DNA from: Anaeramoeba ignava
Lineage: Eukaryota; Metamonada; Anaeramoebidae
Assembly: GCA_028826165.1 (NCBI GenBank)
Contig: JAPDFW010000070.1
Span: 1,557,501-1,621,500 of the forward strand
Reading direction: 5' to 3'
DNA: 64,000 nucleotides
Shown here piece after piece: positions 33,384 through 44,057 of this stretch. How positions within the stretch are numbered: position 1 is the first letter of the stretch; every line of letters starts with the position of its first letter. The translations under genes and the position numbers were made by a program. The notes under the pieces are model-generated. The model was not told the DNA's origin. It ran no database searches and worked only from the letters and a program-made list of their open reading frames with translations.

Positions 33384-34655
33384 TTAAATTTTAAGTTTTT
33401 TCAAAGTTAATTGAATTAAATTTCCACTATCTTTAGAAGGAACTTCTTGAATCATACAAGAATATTTCCAAGCAATAGAACCAAGATGAAAAGGAGGAAT
33501 ACTTGCAATTTTATCCTTTTCATCAAATTTAAAAATATGAGTATGACCAATTAAAATAAAATCATCATCTGTAATAAATCTTGAATAAAAATGTCTAAGA
33601 CCACAAATAAAAGGTTTAACTTCTGTACTTGTTAATTTATAATTATTTCCTCCATCATGTGACATAACTAGAGATTTAATTTGAGTTTGAATAAAATTTG
33701 TTGATTGAAAAACTCCTTGATTTTTGATTTGATTTTTGAAACTATTTTGATTTTGATTTTGATTTTGATTTTGATTTTCATTCTCATTTTGATTTTGATT
33801 TTGATTTTCATTTTCATTCTGATTTTGATTTTGATTTTCATTTTCATTTTCATTTTCATTTTCATTCTCATTTTCATTCTCATTTTGATTTTCATTTTGA
33901 TTTGTATTTCCAACTGAAATATTATTATGTGGAGTAATTTTCATAAAATAATGTTTTGTGATTTTAATAAATTTCTTTTGTTCTTTTGTTAATTTTTCTT
34001 TTATTCTTAAAACTTTTCTTCTATCATGATTTCCACCAATTATATAAGTTGGAAGTTGAAATTTTAAAAACTCATTCATAATATCAAGACAATAATTTAA
34101 ATCACTACAAGTTGAATGGAATAAATCACCCAAAATTATAATTTGATCTGGTTTTTCTTTTTGGATCATTTCTCCAAGAAATTTAAATGTTGCTGGAATT
34201 TTGGAAATAGGAAACCACGACTCTTCTACATTATTCAAATGCATATCAGCAATAACAAATGCATTCCATGGTTTATTTCCTTCAGTTTTGATTTCCTTCA
34301 TTGTGCCTTCATTGAAACGAAGATTCATGATTTTTCCTTCAATTTTTTTCGAACTCGATTTTTTCTTTGTTTTTTCTTCTGGTTTTTTTCTTGTTTCCTT
34401 TGATTCATGTTTTTTGGATTCTATAGATTTTTTTGCATTTGGTGGATTTGAATTTTTTCCTTTTGGAGGAGGAGGAATATTTGAGTTTGGAGGTGTACTT
34501 TTTTTTGGATTTGGTGGATTTGGAATTTTATTTTGTTCTTCCGTTTTATTTTGTTCAATGGATTGTTGTTTTTCTTCTTTTTCTTTTTTGCTAGATGAAT
34601 TTGTTTTATGAGAATGATGTTTTTTTTCTTTGTTTTTTGAATTATCTGAACCCAT
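33384..34655 (-). CDS. Metallophosphoesterase, copy 1 (intact)
   Basis: Intronless, 423 residues. The start MGSDNSKNK fits an N-myristoylation signal (Gly2, Ser6). Residues 10-110 are a basic Lys/Pro/Ser-rich disordered stretch. All calcineurin-like metal-binding motifs are present in order: FVIADMHLNN (DxH), IILGDLFHS (GD), IGGNHDRR (GNHD), VMSHDGG and LIGHTH. Spacing and GDLFHS/GNHDR resemble PdeM-type phosphoesterases rather than PP2A or PP1. An insertion of NQ/NE repeats (coding at about 33750-33910) lies between GNHD and SHDGG. The substrate is unknown. The paralogue follows at 35409-36732. Confidence 0.85.
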   Translation of the reverse strand: MGSDNSKNKEKKHHSHKTNSSSKKEKEEKQQSIEQNKTEEQNKIPNPPNPKKSTPPNSNIPPPPKGKNSNPPNAKKSIESKKHESKETRKKPEEKTKKKSSSKKIEGKIMNLRFNEGTMKEIKTEGNKPWNAFVIADMHLNNVEESWFPISKIPATFKFLGEMIQKEKPDQIIILGDLFHSTCSDLNYCLDIMNEFLKFQLPTYIIGGNHDRRKVLRIKEKLTKEQKKFIKITKHYFMKITPHNNISVGNTNQNENQNENENENENENENENENQNQNQNENENQNQNQNENENQNQNQNQNQNSFKNQIKNQGVFQSTNFIQTQIKSLVMSHDGGNNYKLTSTEVKPFICGLRHFYSRFITDDDFILIGHTHIFKFDEKDKIASIPPFHLGSIAWKYSCMIQEVPSKDSGNLIQLTLKKLKI

Positions 34656-34739
34656 TTTTTAATCAAAAAATAAAAAATGAAAAATGAAAATTGATTTTGT
34701 TTGTTCATAAAAAAAATCACAAATAATATTTTGGATTTC

Positions 34740-35408
34740 TTATGAAATTTTTATTTTGAATTTGATTTTGAATTTTAATTTTGAATTTGATTTTGATTTT
34801 GATTTTGATTTTGATTTTGATTTTGATTTTGATTTTGATTTTGATTTTGATTTTGATTTTGATTATGATTTTGATTATTTTGAATTTGAATTTAATTTTG
34901 ATTTTGATTTTGATTTTGATTTTGATTTTGATTTTGATTTTGATTTTGATTTTGATTTTGATTTTAATTTTGATTTTAATTTTGAATTTGATTTTGATTT
35001 TGATTTTAATTTTGATTTTAATTTTGATTTTGATTTTGATTTTGATTTTGATTTTGATTTTGATTTTGATTTTGATTTTGATTTTGATTTTGATTTTAAT
35101 TTTGATTTTGATTTTTTTTAATTTTGATTTTGATTTTGATTTTGATTTTGATTTTGATTTTGATTTTTATTTTTGAATTTGAATTTAATTTTGATTTTGA
35201 TTTTGATTTTAATTTTGATTTTAATTTTGAATTTGATTTTGAATTTGAATTTGAATTTGATTTTGATTTTAATTTTAATTTTGAATTTGATTTTGAATTT
35301 GATTTTGATTTTGATTTTGATTTTGATTTTGATTTGAATTTGAATTTGATTTTGAATTTGGATTTTAATTTTAATTTTGAATTTTGATTTTGATTTTAAT
35401 TTTGATTA
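34740..35408. repeat. TTTTGA hexamer spacer between the two metallophosphoesterase genes
   Basis: About 670 bases of nearly uninterrupted TTTTGA hexamers with TTTTAA and TTTGAA variants. It lies between the start of copy 1 and the stop of copy 2, and resembles the 32741-33383 block. It is likely part of the duplicated unit. Confidence 0.92.
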
Positions 35409-36732
35409 TTAAATTTTAAGTTTTTTCAAAGTTAATTGAATTAAATTTCCACTATCTTTAGAAGGAACTTCTTGAATCATACAAGAATATTTCCAAGCAA
35501 TAGAACCAAGATGAAAAGGAGGAATACTTGCAATTTTATCCTTTTCATCAAATTTAAAAAGATGAGTATGACCAATTAAAATAAAATCATCATCTGTAAT
35601 AAATCTTGAATAAAAATGTCTAAGACCACAAATAAAAGGTTTAACTTCTGTATTTTTTAATTTATAATTATTTCCTCCATCATGTGACATAACTAGAGAT
35701 TTAATTTGAGTTTGAATAAAATTTTGTTGATTGAAAAACTCTTTGATTTTTGATTTGATTTTTGAAACTATTTTGATTTTGATTTTGATTTTGATTTTGA
35801 TTTATATTTTGATTTTGATTTTGATTTTGATTTATATTTTGATTTTCATTTTGATTTTGATTTTGATTTTGATTTTGATTTTGATTTTGATTTTGATTTT
35901 GATTTTGATTTTGATTTTCATTTTCATTTTCATTTTCATTCTCATTTTGATTTTCATTTTGATTTGTATTTCCAACTGAAATATTATTATGTGGAGTAAT
36001 TTTCATAAAATAATGTTTTGTGATTTTAATAAATTTCTTTTGTTCTTTTGTTAATCTTTTTTTTATTCTTAAAACTTTTCTTCTATCATGATTTCCACCA
36101 ATTATATAAGTTGGGAGTTGAAATTTTAAAAACTCATTCATAATATCAAGACAATAATTTAAATCACTACAAGTTGAATGGAATAAATCACCCAAAATTA
36201 TAATTTGATCTGGTTTTTCTTTTTGGATCATTTCTCCAAGAAATTTAAATGTTGCTGGAATTTTGGAAATAGGAAACCACGACTCTTCTATATTATTCAA
36301 ATGCATATCAGTAATAACAAATGCATTCCATGGTTTATTTCCTTCAGTTTTGATTTCCTTCATTGTGCCTTCATTGAAACGAAGATTCATGATTTTTCCT
36401 TCAATTTTTTTCGAACTCGATTTTTTCTTTGTTTTTTCTTCTGGTTTTTTTCTTGTTTCCTTTGATTCATGTCTTTTGGAATGTTTGGATTTATTTTCAT
36501 TTGGTGGATTTGAATTTTTTCCTTTTGGAGGAGGAGAAATATTTGAGTTTGGAGGTGTACTTTTTTTTGGATTTGGTGAATTTGGAATTTTATTTTGTTC
36601 TTCCGTTTTATTTTGTTCAATGGATTGTTGTTTTTCTTCTTTTTCTTTTTTGCTAGATGAATTTTTTTTATGAGAATGATGTTTTTGATGTTTATGATGT
36701 TTATGATGTTTATGATGTTTTTCTGAATCCAT
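35409..36732 (-). pseudogene. Metallophosphoesterase, copy 2 (one frameshift)
   Basis: Nearly identical to copy 1 from the Lys-rich region onward. The first residues are different: MDSEKHHKHHKHHKHQKHH, a His-rich repeat in place of the myristoylation-type start. A fourth T in the run at 35722-35725 (AAAATTTTG against AAAATTTG in copy 1) shifts the frame before the SHDGG and GHTH motifs. The main frame therefore ends at 35701, while the last 93 residues remain open at 35409-35690. The NQ/NE insertion (35772-35975) is longer than in copy 1 and includes NINQ units. Truncation would remove two metal ligands. An assembly error in the T run is the alternative. Confidence 0.75.
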
Positions 36733-36825
36733 TTTTTTTTTTAATTAAAAATAAAAATATAAAAAGAAAATTAAATTTTTTTTTTTCATTTTTTTATTTG
36801 CTTTTTCAAAAATAATAAATTTAAA

Positions 36826-38930
36826 ATGTTTGTTTTTTTCTTTTTTTAAAATTAATTTATAAAAGAAATAAACGTTAATTTAATTTAATTTATTTTAATT
36901 TAATTTTAATTTTAGGAATCAAAAATTAATTCAAAATTTCTCTCATAAATCAATTTGGAAAGAAATGTTATCTCAAGAATGTAGAAAACAAATTCAAAAT
37001 AAAAGAAAAAATTTAATTAATCAATTAAGACAATCTGTTCAATCTCAAGAATCTCAAAATATTAAATCTAATTTTTTACAACAAATTGTTAATGATGAAA
37101 TTTCTAGAATGACTGAAAGCGAAAATTATGGTATTTCTTTTTTTAATTATATATAATTTTATAAATAATTTTATATTAAATTTTATAAATAATTTTATAA
37201 ATAATTTTATAAATAATTTTATAAATAATTTAATAAATAATTTTATAAATAATTTTATAAATAATTTTATAAATAATTTTATAAATAATTTTATAAATAA
37301 TTTTATAAATAATTTTATAAATAATTTTATAAATAATTTTATAATTAATTTTATAAATAATTTTATTAATAATTTTATAAATAATTTTATAAATAATTAA
37401 ATAATTTTATAAATAATTTTATATTTAATTTTATAAATAATTTTACTAATTTTAATAAATAATTTTATATATAATTTTATATATAATTTTATATATAATT
37501 TTATAAATAATTTTATAAATAATTTTATAAATAATTTTATAATTAATTTTATAAATAATTTTATAAATAATTTTAATAATAATTTTTATAAATATTTTAT
37601 AAATAATTTTATAATTAATTTTATAAATAATTTTATTAATAATTTTATAAATAATTTTATAATTAATTTTATAAATAATTTTATAATTAATTTTATAATT
37701 AATTTTATATTTAATTTTATTATAATAATTTTATAAATAATTTTATAATTAATTTTATAAATAATTTTATAAATAATTTTTATAAATAATTTTATAAATA
37801 ATTTTAATAATAATTTTATAAATAATTTTATATTTAATTTTATATTTAATTTTATAAATAATTTTATAAATAATTTTATAAATAATTTTATATTTAATTT
37901 TATAAATAATTTATATTTAATTTTATAAATAATTTTAATAATTTTATAAATAATTTTATAAATAATTTTATAAATAATTTTATAAATAATTTAATAAAAA
38001 TTTTTATAAATAATTTTATAATTAATTTAATAAATAATTTTATAATTAATTTTATAAATAATTTTATATTTAATTTTATAATTAATTTTATATTTAATTT
38101 AATAAATAATTTTATATTTAATTTTATATTTAATTTTATATTTAATTTTATAAATAATTTTATATATAATTTTATAAATAATTTTATAAATAATTTTATA
38201 AATAATTTTATAAATAATTTTATAAATAATTTTATAAATAATTTTATATTTAATTTTATAAATAATTTTAATAATAATTTTATAAATAATTTTATAAATA
38301 ATTTTATAAATAATTTTATAATTAATTTTATAATTAATTTTATAAAAGAATTTGACATTTCAGATGATGAATATTTGGAATTAATGTTACATTTAGAAGA
38401 GAGTTTAGAAAAAGAACTTAAAGAAAAAGAAGATTTAATAAAATATCAACAACTTGAAGAAATGGAAAAAGAAGAAATTGATGCAGCTGTTACTTTTTGG
38501 ATAGAATCACCTGTAATTTGTCCTTCTTGTAAACAAGGTTATTTAAATGAAGAGAATTTAAGTTTTAATTGTCAAAATTGTTCATTTTATATTAAAAATT
38601 CAACTGGAATTTCTCTTTCTGATTTTCAAAAATCTTTAGAAAATATGATTCAAACTCACAGGTTTTAAAAAAATTTCATTTTGAAAATTAAAATTAAAAT
38701 TAAAATTAAAATTAAAATTAAAATTAAAATTTATTTCAAAATTAAAATTAAAATTAAAATTAAAATTAAAATTAAAATTCATTTTGAAAATTAAAATTAA
38801 AATCAAAATTATTTATAAAATTGTTTTTATTAGATCAACTAATTGTTCTGCAGAATTACAATTTAATGGAAATGAAAATTTAAGAGTTTATTGTCAAGAA
38901 TGTGGTTTAGATGAAACAATTAATTTTTAA
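36826..38930 (+). CDS. RPAIN: RPA-interacting protein (RPAIN) homologue
   Basis: Proposed exons: 36826..36827 (only the bases AT), 36916..37130, 38364..38661 and 38834..38930. Phases fit and give 203 residues. In this model the ATG is assembled across the first intron (AT|GTTTG...TTTTAG|G), giving MNQKLIQNFSHKSIWKEML. No other ATG in frame precedes the conserved WKE motif. Basic helix (CRKQIQNKRKNLINQLRQ), acidic helix (DDEYLELMLHLEESLEKEL) and the C-terminal zinc-finger Cys pairs (CPSC at 125-128, NCQNC, YCQEC) follow in the family order. RPAIN imports the single-strand DNA-binding complex RPA into the nucleus. If the split start is wrong, translation would begin at 36965 and lose WKE. Confidence 0.8.
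37131..38363 (+). repeat. RPAIN intron of ATTTTATAAATA 12-mers
   Basis: 1,233 bases of TTTTATAAATAA units with TTAATTTTATAATTAA and TATTTAA variants, from G|GTATTT to TTTCAG|AT. It makes up over half of the gene. No exon is hidden inside that I can see. Confidence 0.9.
38662..38833 (+). repeat. RPAIN last intron with AAAATT hexamers
   Basis: A 172-base intron (AG|GTTTTA ... TATTAG|A) mostly of AAAATT hexamers, a unit unlike that of the large intron in the same gene. Confidence 0.82.
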
Positions 38931-39059
38931 AAAAATTTCAAAAAGAAAAGAAAAGAAAAGAAAAATTTTATTTTGTTTAAAAAAAAAAAATTTCAAAAAT
39001 AAAAATCAAAAAAATCATTTTTTTCTGTTTCATTTAATTTAAAAAAAAAATATATAAAA

Positions 39060-42032
39060 ATGCAAAATGAAATTTCTACAACAATTCCAAATACAAATAA
39101 AATGGAAAAAATAATGGAAAATATTTTTCATAATCAAGAAACATCAGATATAAAATTTATAGTTGGAAATGAAAAAGAAGAAATATTTGCACATAAATTA
39201 ATATTATCAATATCAAGTTCATATTGGAAAAATCAATTTTATCCACCAAATTGGGATCAACAAGAACAAAAGAAAATGATTGAAATATTTATTCCAGATG
39301 TTCCAGTTCAATATTTTGTCACAATTTTAAAATTTCTTTATTCAAGAAAACTTGATTTGGGAGATGAAACAATTGAAGAAATTTTACATCTTGCTGATCG
39401 TTTTAAAATTCCTACTTTAATTGAATATTGTCTTGATTTTCTTTATCACAAAACAACTTTTGATAATTGTTTTAGAAATCTGCGAATTTCTCAAGAATAT
39501 CATTCAATTAAACTTCATAAAGAAGTGTGTTCTTTTATTCAAAAATATTCTTTGGAATTATTTTCTCATCCTCAAGTTTTAATTCCTTTTCCAAAAGAAA
39601 TTGTAATTGAAATTGCAAAGTTGGATTTTTTAAGGATTAGAGAATATGATTTTTTGGTTCAAGTTCTTGAATGGGCAAAACAGAAAGCTCAAGCTGTTCC
39701 TTTAATTGAAATTGTTTCCCCAATTCTTCCTTTTATTAGATTGGAAATTATGAATTTTTTTGATTTGAAAAATGTTTTACAACTTGATATTTTTCCTCGA
39801 TATCAAATTGAAGGTTTAATGAAAGAAGTCGAAAATAAAGGAAATGATTATTTTGATGGAAGAAGAGAAATTCCTGCGAAGGAACCACATCAAGTACAAA
39901 TCAAATTACAAATCAAATTACAAATCAAATTACAAATAAAATTACAAATAAAATTACAAATAAAATTACAAATAAAATTACAAATCAAATTACAAATCAA
40001 AATTACAAATCAAATTACAAATCAAATTACAAATAAAATTACAAATAAAATTATAAATAAAATTACAAATAAAATTACAAATAAAATTACAAATAAAATT
40101 ACAAATAAAATTACAAATCAAATTATAAATAAAATTACAAATCAAATTACAGATAAAATTACAAATCAAATTACAAATCAAATTACAAATCAAATTACAA
40201 ATCAAATTACAAATCAAATTACAAATAAAATTACAAATAAAATTACAAATAAAATTATAAATAAAATTATAAATCAAATTATAAATCAAATTATAAATAA
40301 AATTACAAATCAAATTACAAATCAATTTACAAATCAAATTACAAATCAAATTACAAATCAAATTACAAATCAAATTATAAATAAAATTACAAATCAAATT
40401 ACAAATCAAATTACAAAATTACAAATCAAATTACAAATCAAATTACAAATAAAATTATAAATAAAATTACAAATAAAATTACAAATAAAATTTAAAATAA
40501 AATTACAAATAAAATTACAAATCAAATTACAAATCAAATTACAAATAAAATTACAAATAAAATTACAAATAAAATTACAAATAAAATTACAAATCAAATT
40601 GCAAACAAATTAAATTACAAATAAAATTACAAATCAAATTACAAATAAAATTACAAATAAAATTACAAATAAAATTACAAATAAAAATCAAATTACAAAA
40701 ATAAATCAAATACAAATAAATTATAAATAAAATTACAAATCAAATTATAAATAAAATTACAAATAAAATTACAAATAAAATTACAAATCAAAAAATTACA
40801 AATCAAATTACAAATAAAATTATAAATAAAATTATAAATCAAATTATAAATCAAATTACAAATAAAATTACTATAAATAAATTATAAATAAATTACAAAT
40901 AAAATTATAAATAAAATTACAAATAAAATTACAAATCAAATTACAAATCAAATCAAATTACAAATAAAATCAAATTATAAATAAAATTACAAATAAAATT
41001 ATAAATAAAATTACAAATAAAATTACAAATCAAATTACAAATCAAATTACAAATAAAATTACAAATAAAATTACAAATAAAATTATAAATAAAATTATAA
41101 ATAAAATTACAAATAAAATTACAAATAAAATTACAAATAAAATTACAAATAAAATTACAAATCAAATTATAAATAAAATTATAAATCAAATTACAAATAA
41201 AATTACAAATAAAATTATAAATAAAATTACAAATAAAATTACAAATCAAATTACAAATAAAATTACAAATAAAATTACAAATCAAATTTAAAATTTATAA
41301 TTTATAATTAATATTAAAATTAAAATTGAAAAAAAATAAAAGATTTCAGTTATTATTGTTGCTTCAGATGATCGAGATAATTATCTAGAAGATGCAAAAA
41401 ATTCAATTAAAAGTATGGGAATCAACAAAATAGAAACATATAACGGAAGAATATCTACACCAAATTTAAGCAAATTATTAGATTATGATGTATTATTTTT
41501 ATATTCAGATTACAATTGGAAAGATAATCAAGCAATAAGTCAAGTAACTCAAAAATTTGTGGAACATGGAGGCGCATTAGTTTTTGCAGGAGCATTTGCA
41601 TTATCAATTGAACATCCACTTAAGGATCTTGTTGGAAACATAATCAATGGATTTCTTCCACTTGCAAAAGAAAGAGTAATTAGACATCATAATTCTTCAC
41701 TTGGAGAATTTGAACTAAATCATCCACTTATGAAACAAATCAAAGTTTTTGATGGTGGAAGAGCTAGTTTTTATGTTGATACTGAAGAGGTTTTTGGTGG
41801 AAAAGTTATTGCTCGTTGGAAAAATGGTCGTCCTCTTGTAATTGAGAAAAAAATTTCGCCTGAATTCGGACAAATTGTTGCTTTAAATATTTTCCCCATT
41901 TCAGAATCTGCTTTTGGAAATGGTTGGATTCCTGATACTGATGGTGATAAATTAATTTCAAATTCTGTTATTTATGCTGCAAATCATTCTCCTCATACAT
42001 TTAGAGAATTTCGAAAGAAAAATATTTTATAA
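39060..42032 (+). CDS. BTB-BACK protein fused to a class I glutamine-amidotransferase-like domain
   Basis: Two exons, 39060..39893 and 41343..42032, joined in phase 0 (CAA|GTACAA ... AAAAG|ATT), 507 residues. Residues about 25-120 are a BTB domain (TSDIKFIVGNEKEEIFAHKL, FYSRKLDL-type helix as LYSRKLDLGDETIEE). About 125-265 is a BACK domain (REYDFLVQVLEWAKQKA). The second exon starts a separate alpha/beta fold: ISVIIVASDDRDNYLED, YDVLFLYSDYNW, FVEHGGALVFAGAFA, GKVIARWKNGRPLVIEKK and GQIVALNIFPISES. This pattern resembles GATase1/ThuA-like domains but I see no catalytic Cys-His-Glu triad. BTB-BACK proteins often serve as CUL3 adaptors, so the second domain could be a sensor or substrate-binding module (inference). 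Confidence 0.75.
39894..41342 (+). repeat. Intron of AAATTACAAATA/AAATTACAAATC 12-mers
   Basis: A 1,449-base intron composed of 12-base units ACAAATCAAATT and ACAAATAAAATT with occasional TATAAA variants. It separates the BTB-BACK part from the amidotransferase-like part exactly at the domain border. Confidence 0.9.
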
Positions 42033-42242
42033 TCATTAAAAATACAAATAATTTTTTTTTTTCAATAAATAAAAAGCAAATGAAAAAATTAAGAACAATT
42101 TTTGAAAGCAGAATAACTTATAATTTGAAATGAAAAATTATAAGCATTTCATTATTAAAAAGATATTTCTTTTTATTTTGTTTTGGATTCCAAATTCTTT
42201 TTTTTAAAAAAAAAACAAAAAACACTCTATCAAAATTCATAT

Positions 42243-43832
42243 TCAATTTTCCCATTCTTCTCTTCTCATAACAAAAGGTAATTTTCTTGAAATAGAACCA
42301 ATAGGTTGAGGAACAGGTTCATGAGCTCCAAGTTGAAAATCCATTTTTACAATAGGAACAGAATCAACAGGAAGTCCATATTTATTTGATTTCTTAGGAA
42401 TCAGCCATCTGACATAACACAAATTCATTGGAGAAGATTTCGCATAAATAATTGTTTTTATAACTGCAAATATTTCAATGGTTCTTGATATTTTCATAGC
42501 AACACAATCACCAGCTGAAACTTGAGGAAAAGCAAAAATATTTTGAAAATTTGGGACTAAATTCATATTTCCTTGATTTCTTGCCATAGATTGATACTGA
42601 GGCATTTGACTCATCAAGAAATTATTCATTGATGTGGTTGCATTTGGTTGCATTTGGTTTTGTGCCATTTGTTGAAGATATAAAAATGGCATCGGATACA
42701 TAAATGGTAATCTTTGTTGTTGTTGTTGTTGATTTGTTGATTTGAAATTTCCTCCAATAATATTATTAGTTCCAAACAAAGCATTATTTGGATTATTTAA
42801 AATATTCAATGTGTTTTGTGGTTTTCTTTGATTCATCATGTTAATATAGTTTATATTGTTGGTATTTGTATTTTGTGTTAATGTATTTAAATTATTTGGT
42901 TGTTTTGTTTTTTTTCGTTTTTCTTCAAAATTTTGAGATGTTTGGATTGGATTATTTTGTATTGATTGCATTTCATTTACATTTCTTTTTGAATGTAATG
43001 CTTCATTTTGGATTTTATTTTGCATCATTTGATTTTGAATTTGATTTCTAATTTGATTTCTAATTTGATTTCTAATTTGATTTTGATTTTTATTTTGATT
43101 TTTATTTTGATTTTTATTTTGATTTTTATTTTGATTTTTATTTTGAATTTTATTTTGAATTTGATTTTGATTTTGAATTTCTAATGACTGAAGTTTTTTA
43201 ATTGTTTGTCCGATATTTTCAACCAAAAAACTCAATTTTAAAGGAAAATAAAATTGTTGTTTAATTTGGAATTTTGAATTAATTTTAGATCTCAAATCTG
43301 GAAAGGAATCTGAATCTGAATCTAATTCTGATTCTGATTCTGATTCTGATTTTGATTTTGATTTTGATTTTGATTTTGATTCTGAATTTGATTTTGAATT
43401 TGATTCTGAATCTGAATCTGAATTTGATTCTGATTCTGAATCTGAATTTGAATTTGAATTTGAATTTGAATTTGAATTTGATTCTGAATTTGAATTTGAT
43501 TCTGAATTTAAATTTGAATTTGAATTTGAATTTGATTTTGATTTTGATTTTGATTTTGATTTTGATTTTGAAGATGAAGTTAATTTTTTTCTTTTATTTC
43601 GATTTTTATTTCGATTTTTATTTTTGTTTTTATTTTTTTTTTGATTTTTGTTTTTATTTCTATTTTGATTTCTAATTTGTTTTTCTGGTATGAATACTCT
43701 TTCTTTTCCATATGTTTTTAAATATACTGCACATCTATGACAATAAATTCGTTCGTTAATTTTTCTCCATGTTTCTGTTTGTTTAGTTAAACAATTTGGA
43801 TTTGAACATTTATATTTAATTCGTTTTTGCAT
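42243..43832 (-). CDS. GATA-like zinc-finger protein with long SK/NQ low-complexity regions
   Basis: 529 residues from the ATG at 43832 (MQKRIKYKCSN), stop TGA. An in-frame ATG at 44006 is less likely because the extra 58 residues are only Phe/Lys homopolymer translation of a T/A-rich promoter. Residues 9-34 hold C9-x4-C14-x16-C31-x2-C34 with ETWRK and CHRCAVYLKTYGKERV, which match the GATA-finger core except for the first Cys spacing (usually x2). Next are Lys/Asn/Arg and Ser/Lys/Glu tracts (to about 190), NQNKNQ repeats, and an NPNN/QQQQQQ region. A C-terminal module of normal complexity follows (VSAGDCVAMKISRTIEIFAV, YAKSSPMNLCYVRWLIPKK, FQLGAHEPVPQPIG). It resembles a BAH-type chromatin reader, tentatively. 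Likely a transcription or chromatin factor. Confidence 0.7.
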   Translation of the reverse strand: MQKRIKYKCSNPNCLTKQTETWRKINERIYCHRCAVYLKTYGKERVFIPEKQIRNQNRNKNKNQKKNKNKNKNRNKNRNKRKKLTSSSKSKSKSKSKSKSNSNSNSNLNSESNSNSESNSNSNSNSNSNSDSESESNSDSDSESNSKSNSESKSKSKSKSKSESESESELDSDSDSFPDLRSKINSKFQIKQQFYFPLKLSFLVENIGQTIKKLQSLEIQNQNQIQNKIQNKNQNKNQNKNQNKNQNKNQNQIRNQIRNQIRNQIQNQMMQNKIQNEALHSKRNVNEMQSIQNNPIQTSQNFEEKRKKTKQPNNLNTLTQNTNTNNINYINMMNQRKPQNTLNILNNPNNALFGTNNIIGGNFKSTNQQQQQQRLPFMYPMPFLYLQQMAQNQMQPNATTSMNNFLMSQMPQYQSMARNQGNMNLVPNFQNIFAFPQVSAGDCVAMKISRTIEIFAVIKTIIYAKSSPMNLCYVRWLIPKKSNKYGLPVDSVPIVKMDFQLGAHEPVPQPIGSISRKLPFVMRREEWEN

Positions 43833-44057
43833 AATTTTAAAAAAATGAAAAATGAAAAAATGAAAAAATAAAAAAATTTTTTTTTTCTTCTTTTTTTTAA
43901 AAATTAAAAAAAATTGTTTATAAAATAAAAAATCGAAAAAATAAAAAATTGGAAAAATTCCAAAAAGAAGAAAAGATCTATTATTTAATCTAAAATCTAA
44001 AATCAAAAAATAAAAATAATCAAAAAATAAAAATAATCAAAAAATTTTTTTCTTTTT

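Noticed and set aside
34756..35387. Open frames of Asp-Phe and Leu-Ile repeats
   Set aside because: Pure translation of the TTTTGA spacer in three frames; no start context or conserved residues.
34143..36673. Plus-strand open frames of 86-136 residues antisense to the phosphoesterases, repeated at both loci
   Set aside because: They are Phe/Ser-rich shadows of the Lys-rich coding strand, duplicated only because the genes are.
43833..44006. Longer N-terminus of the GATA-like protein from the ATG at 44006
   Set aside because: The added residues are Phe, Ile and Lys runs over the T/A-rich promoter with CATTTTT motifs. MQKRIKYKC at 43832 is the natural start.
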